From the NCBI RefSeq assembly GCF_026242045.1, contig NZ_JAPJDO010000026.1, positions 1 through 64,000 on the forward strand: DNA of 64,000 bases, given 5' to 3'. The position numbers and the translations under genes were made by a program. Position 1 is the stretch's first letter; every line of letters begins with the position of its first letter. The notes under the pieces are model-generated. The model worked only from the letters and a program-made list of their open reading frames with translations, did not search any database and was not told the origin of the DNA. Of the stretch, positions 16,663-25,195 are shown piece after piece. The DNA comes from Mycobacterium pinniadriaticum. Its GTDB lineage: Bacteria > Actinomycetota > Actinomycetes > Mycobacteriales > Mycobacteriaceae.

Positions 16663-17190
16663 CTAGCGGTCCGGCAGACCGAGGGGCGACTCGACGGCCT
16701 TCAACCTGGCGATGATGCGGCGACAGCTATCACCCAGGGCGATCATCTGAGGCCTGGTCAGCTCGTTGAGGAAGTGGGCCCGCACCAACCTGGCGTACGT
16801 CTCCAGGGCGGCCGCCAGCAGCCCGTTGCCGTCTTCGGTGATGACCGCGATCACGCGTCGGCCGTCATCGCGGCTGGCGCACCGGTAGACCAATCCCCGG
16901 CGCTCGAGACGTTGGGTTTGTTGCGTGAGGGCGCCCGGCGTCATCATCAGCGTTTGAGCGAGAGTGCCCATCGGACTGGGGCCATGATTCTTCAGATGCA
17001 CCAACATCTGGACTTCGGCCAAGCTCAACCGGTGGTCGCGCGCCAGAGCCCGGTCGACGACGTCATGCAGCAGCATGGCCACGGATTCGAACTGCATCCA
17101 TGCGCTGGCCTCGACGTCGTCGAAACCGAGCTTCTTGCGGCGCTCACGAGCAGATTGACGGCCGACGTCACCTGGCCGACGTGTCGACAC
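16663..17190 (-). CDS. MarR-family transcriptional regulator
   Basis: A 175-residue winged-helix dimeric regulator. The DNA-binding domain spans about residues 55-120: LSLAEVQMLVHLKNHGPSPMGTLAQTLMMTPGALTQQTQRLERRGLV, then the wing SRDDGRRVIAVITEDG, which is the typical MarR D-x-R-x-x motif. The annotated start is a GTG at 17190; the N-terminal 25 residues are basic and may be dispensable. It lies 99 bases downstream of the secreted-protein gene and just upstream of the MTA phosphorylase gene, all on the minus strand. Its ligand is unknown. The dyads at 18534-18549 and 18695-18713 are candidate operators for some regulator. Confidence 0.85.
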   Translation of the reverse strand: MSTRRPGDVGRQSARERRKKLGFDDVEASAWMQFESVAMLLHDVVDRALARDHRLSLAEVQMLVHLKNHGPSPMGTLAQTLMMTPGALTQQTQRLERRGLVYRCASRDDGRRVIAVITEDGNGLLAAALETYARLVRAHFLNELTRPQMIALGDSCRRIIARLKAVESPLGLPDR

Positions 17191-17289
17191 AGATTCCTCC
17201 GCCTGATTTCACCGGATGCGGTGGCGGCCCCCCGCGCCCCCACACTGCGGGGAGCCGCCCACTCACATCGTCACAACCGCCGGATTGGA

Positions 17290-18450
17290 CTACTTATCCC
17301 CACGGGCACTGTGCCCCTTGCCGCTGCCGGCACCGGTTGCACTCTTCGCGGTCCCCGAGTTGGAAGCGGCCGCCTTCGCCGAGGCCGACGCGGTGCGTGC
17401 GCCCGCCGCCCCGGAACCACTGACGTCTCCCGGCTCGAACTTGTTGCCGTCCTTGACCACAGGCTTGGCGGCCGCGGCGGGTTCTGCGACAGCGTCGTCG
17501 GCCGGATCGTCGGCCGCGGGGGTCGCCACCGCCTTCGACCGCGCCGTGCCTGCGGAGCTGTCCGTGGTGGTGGGCTCGTCGGCCGCCACGGCCTCGGCGC
17601 TCGGCGCGGCTTTCGACGCGGCGGCAACCATGGTGGTCGCACCGAGTGCGGTGGCGATCGCTTGCGGAATGGTGATCGCCAGCGAGTAGACAAGTCCGCC
17701 GCTCACCGGCGAGAGCAGGCCGGGGTAGGTATTGTTCTGATATCCGTTGAGCACCGCGCCCAGGACGTTCGGAACAAGGGCGAACGCGGCGTTCAACGCG
17801 GTGACGGGCTCGCTGGCCTGAACCGCATCGAGGACGGCCTGCCCACTGTCGCCGAACGCCTGGACACCACCCTCAATCGGGCCGAGGAGCCCGATGACGA
17901 CGGGGAGAAGGGTGCCGATTCCGGTCACCGCGTTGACGACGGCCGCAAAATTATCGGCCATCTGGCCCGGAATCTCGGCGACCGGGAACAGCGGGAGGCC
18001 GATCGTGAAGACGGCCGATCCCAGGACGTTGTTGATCGTGGTCGCCGCGCCCGAGAGGTCACCGTTGACGATCTGGTCGAAGGCAGTGCTCAGCCCCTCT
18101 GGAACCGTCGTGGTCAGGTAAGTCCAGGTGCCCTCGGCGACGCCACCCAGTGCGGTCGCCGTGGTGTCGGCGTAGCCGAACCAGTTGTTGGCCAGCTGGC
18201 GCGCGGCGGGCAGCGGATCCGCCAGCCAGTCCTCGCCGATGGTGACCGTATTGGTCACCGCGGCCGTGATGACGTCGACCCACGGGGTGATCGGGTCAAA
18301 GGTGGCGGTGAGTTCGACGCCCGCGTTGGAAATGGCGGCCGGAAGGTTCGAAAGCGGAGAGGCAACCGGTTGGACCGGAGAAAGCGCGATGGCGCCTGCT
18401 CCAACCAGCGCGATCCCGGTGGCAACAGATGACCGCACAGCAATGTGCAT
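17290..18450 (-). CDS. Secreted Ala/Pro-rich protein, GjpA-type porin-like family
   Basis: A 386-residue exported protein. The ATG at 18450 gives a Sec signal peptide (MHIAVRSSVATGIALVGAGAIALSPVQPVA); the open frame upstream lacks one. The mature part (about residues 30-265) is rich in Ala, Thr, Leu and Asn and has ITPWVDVITAAVTNTVTIGEDWL, as in mycobacterial proteins annotated by similarity to the Gordonia porin GjpA. The C-terminal 120 residues are low complexity (Ala, Pro, Asp, Ser, Lys) and end in a basic GKGHSARGDK. Porin function is not proven for this family in mycobacteria. The upstream gap is long and AT-rich, so it is probably regulated. Confidence 0.7.
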   Translation of the reverse strand: MHIAVRSSVATGIALVGAGAIALSPVQPVASPLSNLPAAISNAGVELTATFDPITPWVDVITAAVTNTVTIGEDWLADPLPAARQLANNWFGYADTTATALGGVAEGTWTYLTTTVPEGLSTAFDQIVNGDLSGAATTINNVLGSAVFTIGLPLFPVAEIPGQMADNFAAVVNAVTGIGTLLPVVIGLLGPIEGGVQAFGDSGQAVLDAVQASEPVTALNAAFALVPNVLGAVLNGYQNNTYPGLLSPVSGGLVYSLAITIPQAIATALGATTMVAAASKAAPSAEAVAADEPTTTDSSAGTARSKAVATPAADDPADDAVAEPAAAAKPVVKDGNKFEPGDVSGSGAAGARTASASAKAAASNSGTAKSATGAGSGKGHSARGDK

Positions 18451-19038
18451 GATTACTCCTGTCGGGGGACTATTGGGGACGCGGCAAAACGTACCTGAGG
18501 AGAAGCTGAGAAATGACGGCATTGGTTGAAGAACTTACCGGTCCGTAAGGTAGGCGCCGCTTCTCGCAATCCCAGTCCGAAACAGAGTCGCTGGTGGGCG
18601 CCCCCTTTGCGGTTAACAGCAAACGCTACGAACGCGTAAATTGTTTAAGATCGCAACGAAAGCGTTTCGGACTAGAACGTGTTACCGGCCATCTGTTCAT
18701 TAACTAATTGAACATAAAGATCCGCTGACGCTTGCTGTTGACACACCGGTTTGGTTTGCTGGTGAACAATCCCGCCGATATGTCGTCGTGCAACTGATTG
18801 ATTTGAGTCAGCAGCCGGCGGCTACCGGGTTGCGGGGCCGGCGGGCAAAGCCACCCTGATGGATCTCAGTACCGTTTTCAACGACAGACGTCGCAATGAG
18901 TTAGCCATAGCTAGGTTCTCGCGCATGGGCGCCAGCTATCCCGACCAGGCGGGCTGTGCGGGTGCCCAGCAAAACTCCGCGAGGCCGGCCACCACCGACC
19001 CCCAGGTGTGCGCATCGATGCGTGCGACGATTGCGGGC
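18451..19038. promoter_or_regulatory. 588-base divergent intergenic region between the secreted protein and menA
   Basis: This is the longest gene-free stretch in the window and is AT-richer than its flanks from about 18600 to 18780. Two dyads stand out: CTTACCGGTCCGTAAG (18534-18549; CTTAC/GTAAG arms) and GTTCATTAACTAATTGAAC (18695-18713; GTTCA/TGAAC arms). A good -35 TTGACA lies at 18738-18743 pointing toward menA, but no strong -10 follows at 17 bases. I see no credible ORF, though an in-frame extension of menA back to an ATG at 18859 exists. A small RNA could fit here; I have no direct evidence of one. Confidence 0.45.
18534..18549. promoter_or_regulatory. Inverted repeat CTTAC-N6-GTAAG upstream of the secreted-protein gene
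   Basis: The 16-base sequence CTTACCGGTCCGTAAG has five-base perfect arms and sits 84 bases upstream of the ATG at 18450, a fitting place for a TetR- or MarR-type operator. The MarR gene encoded downstream in the same direction is one candidate binder. No consensus from a known regulator was matched. Confidence 0.35.
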
Positions 19039-19908
19039 ATGGCGAGCATCGCGCAATGGGTCGAGGGGGCCAGGCCCAGAACGCTGCCCAACGCGGTGGC
19101 TCCGGTGATCGCCGGCACCGGGGCGGCCGCGTGGTTACACGCCGCGGTGTGGTGGAAGGCGCTGCTGGCGCTTGCTGTCTCGATCGCACTGATCGTCGGC
19201 GTCAACTTCGCTAACGATTACTCCGACGGCATCCGCGGCACCGATGACGAACGTGCCGGCCCGCTGCGGCTGGTCGGTTCGAAGCTGGCGACGCCACGCG
19301 CCGTGCTGGCCGCCGCCATCGTCAGCCTCGGGTTGGGTGCCGTCGCGGGGCTGGCCCTGGCCCTTGTCAGCGCGCCGTGGCTGATCGTGATCGGTGTGCT
19401 CTGTATCGCCGGAGCGTGGCTGTACACCGGCGGCTCGCGACCCTACGGCTACGCCGGCTTCGGCGAGGTCGCCGTGTTCGTGTTCTTCGGGCTCGTCGCC
19501 GTGCTGGGAACCCAGTACACGCAGGCGCTGCGGGTGGATTGGGTCGGTGCCGTCCTGGCCGTCGCGACCGGTGCCCTGTCCTCGGCGGTGCTGGTCGCCA
19601 ACAATCTGCGCGACATCCCCACCGATCGGGAGTCGGGCAAGCTGACTCTGGCGGTCCGCCTCGGCGATGCCCGAACCCGGGTGCTCTACCAGTCGCTGCT
19701 GGTGCTCGCCGGCGTGCTGACGTCGGTCCTCATGCTCGCCACTCCGTGGTGCGCGGTCGGGCTGGTCGCGGCACCGCTCGCCGTGCGTGCCGCCGGGCCG
19801 GTGCGACGTGGCCTCGGTGGTCGTGAGCTCATCGCAGTGCTGCGCGACACGGGCCTGACCATGCTGGTCTGGTCCGTCGCGGTGGCGCTGGCCTTGGGGC
19901 TCGGTTAG
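19039..19908 (+). CDS. menA: 1,4-Dihydroxy-2-naphthoate polyprenyltransferase
   Basis: A 289-residue UbiA-family membrane prenyltransferase that attaches the polyprenyl tail to dihydroxynaphthoate, forming demethylmenaquinone. The first Asp-rich motif is NFANDYSDGIRGTDDE (about residues 56-71) and the second is NNLRDIPTDRESGK near 190-203; eight to nine helices follow the UbiA pattern. The ATG at 19039 (MASIAQWVEGARPRTLPNAV) matches the M. tuberculosis MenA N-terminus as I remember it; a longer open frame to 18859 looks non-coding. The stop overlaps the convergent DUF4229 gene by four bases. Confidence 0.93.
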   Translation: MASIAQWVEGARPRTLPNAVAPVIAGTGAAAWLHAAVWWKALLALAVSIALIVGVNFANDYSDGIRGTDDERAGPLRLVGSKLATPRAVLAAAIVSLGLGAVAGLALALVSAPWLIVIGVLCIAGAWLYTGGSRPYGYAGFGEVAVFVFFGLVAVLGTQYTQALRVDWVGAVLAVATGALSSAVLVANNLRDIPTDRESGKLTLAVRLGDARTRVLYQSLLVLAGVLTSVLMLATPWCAVGLVAAPLAVRAAGPVRRGLGGRELIAVLRDTGLTMLVWSVAVALALGLG

Positions 19909-20267
19909 TCCTTCTTCGGCTTCTCGGGCAATTCCCGGGTCGCTTCGCTCCTGCCCTCCGATCCGCGCAGCCGAGCCTGCAGCTGCTCGCGGTCCTTGCG
20001 GCGACGCTCGTCGACCAGTGCGATGCTCGCGGTCGCGCGTTTGCGCAGCGGGGCCAGAACCCAGATGCCCAGCGGCAGGGCGATCACGATCGCGAACAAG
20101 AGCGCAACGATGAGCGGAAACTGGTGGATCCCGATCAACTGCGCGATGAAGTAGATCGCCGCCGTCAGAACGACCACCAATGCAAGCCGCGCGAGCGTGT
20201 AAATGGCGACGTCGCGCGCCATGCGGCCGCCCGAGCCCGAGGTCTGGTTGTCCGAATTGTCCGACAC
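19905..20267 (-). CDS. DUF4229-like small membrane protein (Rv0531-like)
   Basis: A 120-residue membrane protein. After a short Ser/Asn-rich N-terminus come two helices (LARLALVVVLTAAIYFIAQLIGI and PLIVALLFAIVIALPLGIWVLAPL) and a charged, Arg/Glu-rich C-terminal coil with DERRRKDREQLQARLRGSE. This pattern fits the DUF4229 family of actinobacterial membrane proteins. I chose the GTG at 20267; a start at 20303 or at MARDVAIY inside are possible. It converges on menA with a 4-base stop overlap (TTAG), and the next gene diverges from it. Function unknown. Confidence 0.72.
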   Translation of the reverse strand: MSDNSDNQTSGSGGRMARDVAIYTLARLALVVVLTAAIYFIAQLIGIHQFPLIVALLFAIVIALPLGIWVLAPLRKRATASIALVDERRRKDREQLQARLRGSEGRSEATRELPEKPKKD

Positions 20268-20314
20268 CGCGCCGAGCCTACCGACGCGCGTATATTCAGA
20301 CAAAGGAGGTTTAC

Positions 20315-20476
20315 GTGCTGTACCTGCTCTTGGTCTTGATCATCGCCGCAGCTGTCTATGTCGGCTGGCGTGTCGTTCGCGCCCAGTCGAATCGGACGAA
20401 GACCAGGGTCGTCGGCCCCGACGACGACCCGGACTTCCTCTGGCGGCTCAGCCACGGCGACAACAACCCCCGCTAG
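20315..20476 (+). CDS. 53-residue single-helix membrane protein (Rv0530A-like)
   Basis: A short gene with an excellent ribosome site, AAAGGAGGT at 20302-20310, before the GTG at 20315. The product has one helix (LYLLLVLIIAAAVYVGWRVV) followed by a soluble tail with an acidic GPDDDPDFLWRLSHG motif. The orientation is probably N-out, C-in by the Arg residues after the helix. It matches the small protein Rv0530A of M. tuberculosis by position and length. Its stop overlaps the convergent MinD-like gene by four bases. The acidic C-terminal motif may bind a partner; nothing more can be said. Confidence 0.72.
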   Translation: MLYLLLVLIIAAAVYVGWRVVRAQSNRTKTRVVGPDDDPDFLWRLSHGDNNPR

Positions 20477-21678
20477 CCGAACCGCTCCCCCGCGTCGGCG
20501 GCGGGGAACACGTCGGCCACGACCGCGGCCAGTTGGACCAGAGCCTCCCGGGTCTTCGGCTTCAACCGGTCGAGTTCGATTTCAGCGCCCTCCTCCAGGT
20601 GCGGGTCGAACGGGACGACACAGACCGCACGGCAGCGCCGGGAGAAGTGATCGACCACTTTCTGCATATCGACCTTGCCGGTGCGCGGCCGCACCGCGTT
20701 GATCACGCAGACCGACCGGCGCACCAAATCCTCGTGGCCATGAGCGTCCAGCCAGTCCAGCGTTGCCGACGCGCTGCGGGCGCCGTCCACCGAGCCCGAA
20801 CTGACCACGATCAGCGCGTCGGCCTGCTTCAGCACCGACGACATGACCGACTGCAACAGCCCCGGCCCGCAATCGGTGAGCACCAGGCTGTAGAAACGCT
20901 CCAGCACCGCCAGCGCCCGGTCGTAGTCTTCGGCGCTGAACGCCTCGGAGACCGCGGGATCATTCTCCGAGGCCAGCACTTCCAGCCGGCTCGGCCCCTG
21001 TGAGGTGTATCCCCGAACATCGCTGTAGCGGTGGATCCCCTCGACGTCACGCAAGAGGTGACGCACGGTGGCCGGGGTCTCCAGCGGCACCTTCTGGCTC
21101 AACGTGCCACGGTCGGGGCTGGCATCGACCGCCACCACCCGATCGCCCCTGATCGAGGCGAACGTGCCGCCGAGTGCGGCGGTGATCGTCGTCTTGCCGA
21201 CACCGCCCTTGAGTGACAGCACGGCGATCTTGTAGCACCCCTGCAGCGGACGATTGACCCGCGCGGTCAGGTTGTGCTGACGCGTTGCGCCCGGCCCGTC
21301 GCCGACGTTGATCAGCTTGCCCGACAGCACATAGAGCCACTTGCGCCAGCCGGCCGACGGCGCCGGCTTGACCGGACGCAGCAGCGCACCGGTCGCCAGG
21401 TCCGGATACGGCGAAGCAGGCACCGTAGGCCGGTACGACGGCACCGGGTGCTCGGCTTCATATTGTCCTAACCGCGGAGCGGCCTGGCTGAACGGTGGCG
21501 CGGCGGCCGACAGCGGATCCATCGGGATGCCGATGGGCGGCGTGTTGGCCAGCCAGTCCGGTTCGGGTTGCGGCGCGTTGGCAGCAGGATCGGTGAACCG
21601 CCGCTCCGCGCGGAACACCGTTGTCGCATCAGTCAATTCGTGGCCCTGACGGGAACCATGAGGATCAGACACGTGCAC
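20473..21678 (-). CDS. MinD/ParA-like ATPase (Rv0530-like)
   Basis: A 401-residue protein with a ~140-residue Pro-rich, probably disordered N-terminus and a C-terminal MinD/ParA-type ATPase domain. The deviant Walker A is LSLKGGVGKTTI near residue 155, followed by VVAVDASPDRGTLSQK (Walker A') and LVLTDCGPGLLQSV (Walker B). The same architecture is found in EspI-type and Rv0530 proteins linked to type VII secretion or cell-pole functions, but no ESX genes are near. The GTG start is at 21678. It may share a promoter region with the cytochrome c maturation genes upstream. Its partner is unknown. Confidence 0.82.
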   Translation of the reverse strand: MHVSDPHGSRQGHELTDATTVFRAERRFTDPAANAPQPEPDWLANTPPIGIPMDPLSAAAPPFSQAAPRLGQYEAEHPVPSYRPTVPASPYPDLATGALLRPVKPAPSAGWRKWLYVLSGKLINVGDGPGATRQHNLTARVNRPLQGCYKIAVLSLKGGVGKTTITAALGGTFASIRGDRVVAVDASPDRGTLSQKVPLETPATVRHLLRDVEGIHRYSDVRGYTSQGPSRLEVLASENDPAVSEAFSAEDYDRALAVLERFYSLVLTDCGPGLLQSVMSSVLKQADALIVVSSGSVDGARSASATLDWLDAHGHEDLVRRSVCVINAVRPRTGKVDMQKVVDHFSRRCRAVCVVPFDPHLEEGAEIELDRLKPKTREALVQLAAVVADVFPAADAGERFG

Positions 21679-21747
21679 TTCCCCTGACAGATCGTTTCGG
21701 GTCGAGTGGTTCTCGTGGCGTATCTGAAACCCTAGCGCACTCGGGTG

Positions 21748-22737
21748 TCAGCCCACTCCCGCGTAGGAGTGCAGACCGACTGTCACCAGGTTGATGAAGA
21801 ACAGATTGAACACCATCGCGACGAAGCCGACGACGTTGATCCACGCTGCCTTCTTGTCCCGCCAACCGGCGGTCGAGCGGGCATGAAGATAGGCCGCGTA
21901 AACCACCCAGGCGATGAACGACACCGTCTCCTTGGGATCCCAGCCCCAGTAGCGGCCCCAGGCCTCCTCAGCCCAGATGGCGCCGAAGATGACCCCGAAG
22001 CCGAAGATCGGGAACGCGAAAATGGTCGTGCGATAGGCGATCCGATCGAGGGTCTGGGCGTCCGGCAGCCGCTGCACGATCCGCGCCAGCGCGCCCTCAC
22101 TCCCCCCGTCTTGAGGGGGGCGGCCAGCCGGCGACATCTTCAGCAAGAACAGGATGCTGGCCACACCGGCGACCAGGAAGACCCCCGAACCCAGGCTCAC
22201 CACCGACACGTGGATGGGCAGCCAGTACGACTGCAGGGCGGGCATCACCGGAGCGGCGTTGGTGTAGAGCCAGCGACCCGAGACCGTCAGCAGAATCAGC
22301 ACAGGAACGAGTACGAAAACCCACAGCGCCCGGTACTGCGGTTTGCGCAGCACGACCGCGGCTGCCACCAGCCCGCAGAAACTGGTCAGGTTGATGAACT
22401 CGTACATGTTGCCCCACGGCACCCGGGCGGTGGCCAGCCCGCGCAACACGATGCAGACGAACAGCAAGGCGATGCCGAGGTACACCAGCGACAGGCCGGC
22501 CTTGCCGATGCGCTCATCGGCTGAGGGCCGCGGCGTTTCGGCGACGACGCCGGGCCGGCCACTGTCGGCGGTGACCGTTCCGGCCGCCACCAGCTCTCGG
22601 GCCTCGACCTTGCGGCCGCGGCTGTAGGCAAGCTCGACGGCCAGCAGCAGCAGGGCCCCGACCAGGATGATGACCGACGAGGTGAAGGCCCAGTCGGAAT
22701 AGCGGGCCAGCCCGATGTCGATGTGCTCACTATTCAT
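21748..22737 (-). CDS. ccsB: Cytochrome c biogenesis protein CcsB (haem-handling subunit)
   Basis: A 329-residue polytopic membrane protein of the system II cytochrome c synthetase. The haem-binding WWD-like segment WGRYWGWDPKETVSFIAWVVYAAYLHAR lies near residues 265-292, with conserved His in flanking helices (PIHVSVVSLG). Together with ResB it exports haem and attaches it to apocytochrome c outside the membrane. The ATG at 22737 overlaps the resB stop by ATGA; open sequence further upstream belongs to resB in another frame. It is the last gene of the operon that starts at hemL, as in Rv0524-Rv0529. M. tuberculosis calls it ccsA. Confidence 0.92.
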   Translation of the reverse strand: MNSEHIDIGLARYSDWAFTSSVIILVGALLLLAVELAYSRGRKVEARELVAAGTVTADSGRPGVVAETPRPSADERIGKAGLSLVYLGIALLFVCIVLRGLATARVPWGNMYEFINLTSFCGLVAAAVVLRKPQYRALWVFVLVPVLILLTVSGRWLYTNAAPVMPALQSYWLPIHVSVVSLGSGVFLVAGVASILFLLKMSPAGRPPQDGGSEGALARIVQRLPDAQTLDRIAYRTTIFAFPIFGFGVIFGAIWAEEAWGRYWGWDPKETVSFIAWVVYAAYLHARSTAGWRDKKAAWINVVGFVAMVFNLFFINLVTVGLHSYAGVG

Positions 22738-24419
22738 GCGCGATCCGCCTTCGCTTCTCGCTGGACGTTCACGCCGCTCACACCATTCTCCTTCGCCCGA
22801 GACTGCTCCGGCACGTCCGTCAGCACCCGCTCGGTGAGCTTCTCGAACTCGCCGCCCCACCCGGAGTTGTCGGTGCGGGCCAGACCGCCGAGCTCGACGT
22901 TCACCGTACCGGGCTGGCCCTCCGCCGAAACAATCCTGGCCCACACCCGGCGCCGACGCACGATCAGCGACACCAGCAGCCCGCCCATCATCGACATCGC
23001 GAACACCAGCACCCACACCTGACCCGGATCGTGGGAGACCTGCAGGTTGACGAACGGCGTCGCACCGTCGAACCGCACCACCGTGCCGTCGTCCAACTTC
23101 ACCTCTTCACCCTGGCGCAGGTTGATGCGTTTGACCTTCGTCAGCCGCTTCTGCTCGATCAGCCGCGGGTCCAAGGTGAACAGCGACTGGGGACGACCGG
23201 TGTCCAACCCGGTGTCACCGCGATAGATGTCGATGGCGACCGCCGGATCGTTGGCCGCCGGGAAGCTGGACGACAACAGGGTGCCGTCGAGTTCGGCGGT
23301 CGGGGCGAACAGGCCCATGATCGCCAACTGGTGCTTGCGCCGCTCGGAGGGATCGGGATACATGCCGCCGGGCGGGTCGACACGAATCACACCCGAGGAC
23401 AACAGCGTGCGCGCATCGTCGGGACGCCACTGCAGCGTCTGAGTGCGCTGTTGGCCGTCGGGGAAGGTCACGGTGAACGTCGGGGCGTAGCCGTGGCCCT
23501 GGAGATAGACACGGTCGCCGCCGATGCGCAGCGGATGGTTGACCTCGAGGCGATAGGGCCGCCAGATGCCGTCGACCAGGTCTGCCCCGGCCTGGTAGTC
23601 GATATTCGACGCGAACGACAGTGCCTGCCCGCTGGGCAGATAGTGCGCCTGGAAGTCGTTGACCCGCACACACATCGGATACAGCGAGGTGCCGTCGACG
23701 TTGTTGCCGGCCCGGAACGAGTCGAAGGCGGCCGGTGAGGCCGAGCAGAAACCGGGGCCGCCGTTGGCGACCACGATGACGTTGCCCTCGTATCCGAACA
23801 GCTTGCCGACCGCGATCGCGACCAACAGGCCGAGAAGGGAGAAATGGAAGACGATGTTCCCGAACTCGCGCAGGTAGCCCTTCTCGGCCGAGATCTCAAT
23901 GACGTCGTCGGTCTGCCGGGTGGTGCGGCGCCAGCCGCGCAACCGCTCGGAAATCGTGGTCGCGACGTCCTGCGGCGTCCCACCGATCTCGGCGGAAGCG
24001 TACTTGGGCAGCCGGGACAGATTGCGCGGGGCCGGCACCGGCACCGCACGCAAGCTCTTGACGTGCTCGATCATTCGCGGCGTCAAACACCCCACCAGCG
24101 AGATGAACAACAGCACATAGATGGCGGTGAACCAGAAGCTGGAGAACACGTCGAAGAGCTGCAGGCGGTCCAGCCACGGCCCGATGATGGTGTGCTCGGC
24201 GAGGTACTGGTCCACTTTGGATGCGTTGAGGCTGCGCTGCGGCAGCAGCGCACCCGGGACAGCGCCCAGCGCGAGCAGAAACAGCAGCACCAGGGCGGTG
24301 CCCATCGAGGTCAGCGCACGCCAGAGGGTGCGCACCTGCCTGCCGAGCAGACGCAGAATCGCGCCGAAGCGGCCGGTTTTGGGCGATTCTGCGTCTGCTC
24401 GCGGTGCGGTCGTCGTCAA
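22734..24419 (-). CDS. resB: Cytochrome c biogenesis protein ResB (Ccs1)
   Basis: A 561-residue membrane protein with three N-terminal helices, a large extracytoplasmic domain (roughly residues 210-460) and a last helix near 470-490. It is the apocytochrome-binding partner of CcsB in system II. Family marks include LTSMGTALVLLFLLALGAVPGALLPQRSLN and FSLLGLLVAIAVGKLFGYEGNVIVVANG. Its ATG at 24419 overlaps the ccdA stop (ATGA) and its own stop overlaps ccsB. Only the cytochrome bc1-aa3 branch is known to use covalent haem c in mycobacteria. Confidence 0.92.
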   Translation of the reverse strand: MTTTAPRADAESPKTGRFGAILRLLGRQVRTLWRALTSMGTALVLLFLLALGAVPGALLPQRSLNASKVDQYLAEHTIIGPWLDRLQLFDVFSSFWFTAIYVLLFISLVGCLTPRMIEHVKSLRAVPVPAPRNLSRLPKYASAEIGGTPQDVATTISERLRGWRRTTRQTDDVIEISAEKGYLREFGNIVFHFSLLGLLVAIAVGKLFGYEGNVIVVANGGPGFCSASPAAFDSFRAGNNVDGTSLYPMCVRVNDFQAHYLPSGQALSFASNIDYQAGADLVDGIWRPYRLEVNHPLRIGGDRVYLQGHGYAPTFTVTFPDGQQRTQTLQWRPDDARTLLSSGVIRVDPPGGMYPDPSERRKHQLAIMGLFAPTAELDGTLLSSSFPAANDPAVAIDIYRGDTGLDTGRPQSLFTLDPRLIEQKRLTKVKRINLRQGEEVKLDDGTVVRFDGATPFVNLQVSHDPGQVWVLVFAMSMMGGLLVSLIVRRRRVWARIVSAEGQPGTVNVELGGLARTDNSGWGGEFEKLTERVLTDVPEQSRAKENGVSGVNVQREAKADRA

Positions 24420-25195
24420 ATCGGCAACCTCACGTCGGAGACGAAGGCGTCACGCACCCAGGAGATGAAGTCGTTCCAGACCCCGCTGACCAGCGCCAGT
24501 CCGACGGCGATCAGCAGTACGCCGCCGATGATCTGGATGGTCCGGGTGTGGCGGCGCAGCCAACCGAATCCGTTGACCGCCCAGCCCGATCCGAGCGCCA
24601 ACAGGACGAACGGGATGCCAAGGCCCAGGCAGTAGGCGATCACCAGGGCGACACCACGGGCCACGCTGGCGCCGTCGGTGGCCGAGGCGACGGCGATCAC
24701 CCCGGTCAGCGTCGGGCCGAGGCAGGGTGTCCAGCCCAGCCCGAACACCGCGCCGAGCAGCGGGGCACCGGCTACGCCGGCGAGCCGGCGCGGGGTGAAC
24801 CGCGCCTGGCGCTGCAGCGCCGGGATGAAGCCGATGAACGCCAGGCCCATGACGATGGTCAGCACCCCGCCGACCCGTTGCAGCACAAGCTGATTGGTGA
24901 TCAGCGTGGTGGTCATACCCAGCACCGCCACCGTGCCCAGCACGAACACCGCGGTGAATCCGGCGACGAACAGCAGCGCCGAGCCGGCCACCCGCCAGCG
25001 CTGCGCCTTGACCGCCACCTGGCCGGTGCGCGCGTCGAGGTCGTCGACGCCCACGACCGCGGCGAGATAGGACAGGTACCCGGGCACCAGGGGCACCACG
25101 CACGGCGAGGCGAACGACACCAGCCCCGCCAGCACACAGACCCCCAGGGCCAGCAGCAACGGGCCCGCGGCGGCGGTCTGCGCGAAACCGGTCAT
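24416..25195 (-). CDS. ccdA: Cytochrome c biogenesis protein CcdA (thiol-reductant membrane transporter)
   Basis: A 259-residue membrane protein with six helices that passes electrons from cytoplasmic thioredoxin to extracytoplasmic thiol proteins. The two redox Cys occur in the expected places: FASPCVVPLVPGYLS (near residue 31) and LGWTPCLGPTLTG (near 155). The ATG at 25195 gives exactly the length I recall for Rv0527; upstream in-frame sequence is antisense to the TlpA-like gene. It overlaps both neighbours by four bases. It should keep the CXXC Cys of apocytochrome c reduced, through the TlpA-like lipoprotein encoded just upstream. Confidence 0.92.
   Translation of the reverse strand: MTGFAQTAAAGPLLLALGVCVLAGLVSFASPCVVPLVPGYLSYLAAVVGVDDLDARTGQVAVKAQRWRVAGSALLFVAGFTAVFVLGTVAVLGMTTTLITNQLVLQRVGGVLTIVMGLAFIGFIPALQRQARFTPRRLAGVAGAPLLGAVFGLGWTPCLGPTLTGVIAVASATDGASVARGVALVIAYCLGLGIPFVLLALGSGWAVNGFGWLRRHTRTIQIIGGVLLIAVGLALVSGVWNDFISWVRDAFVSDVRLPI

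Noticed and set aside
16660..18432. 590-codon plus-strand frame over the MarR and secreted-protein genes
   Set aside because: It covers three minus-strand features, is extremely Arg/Gly-rich and has no ribosome site.
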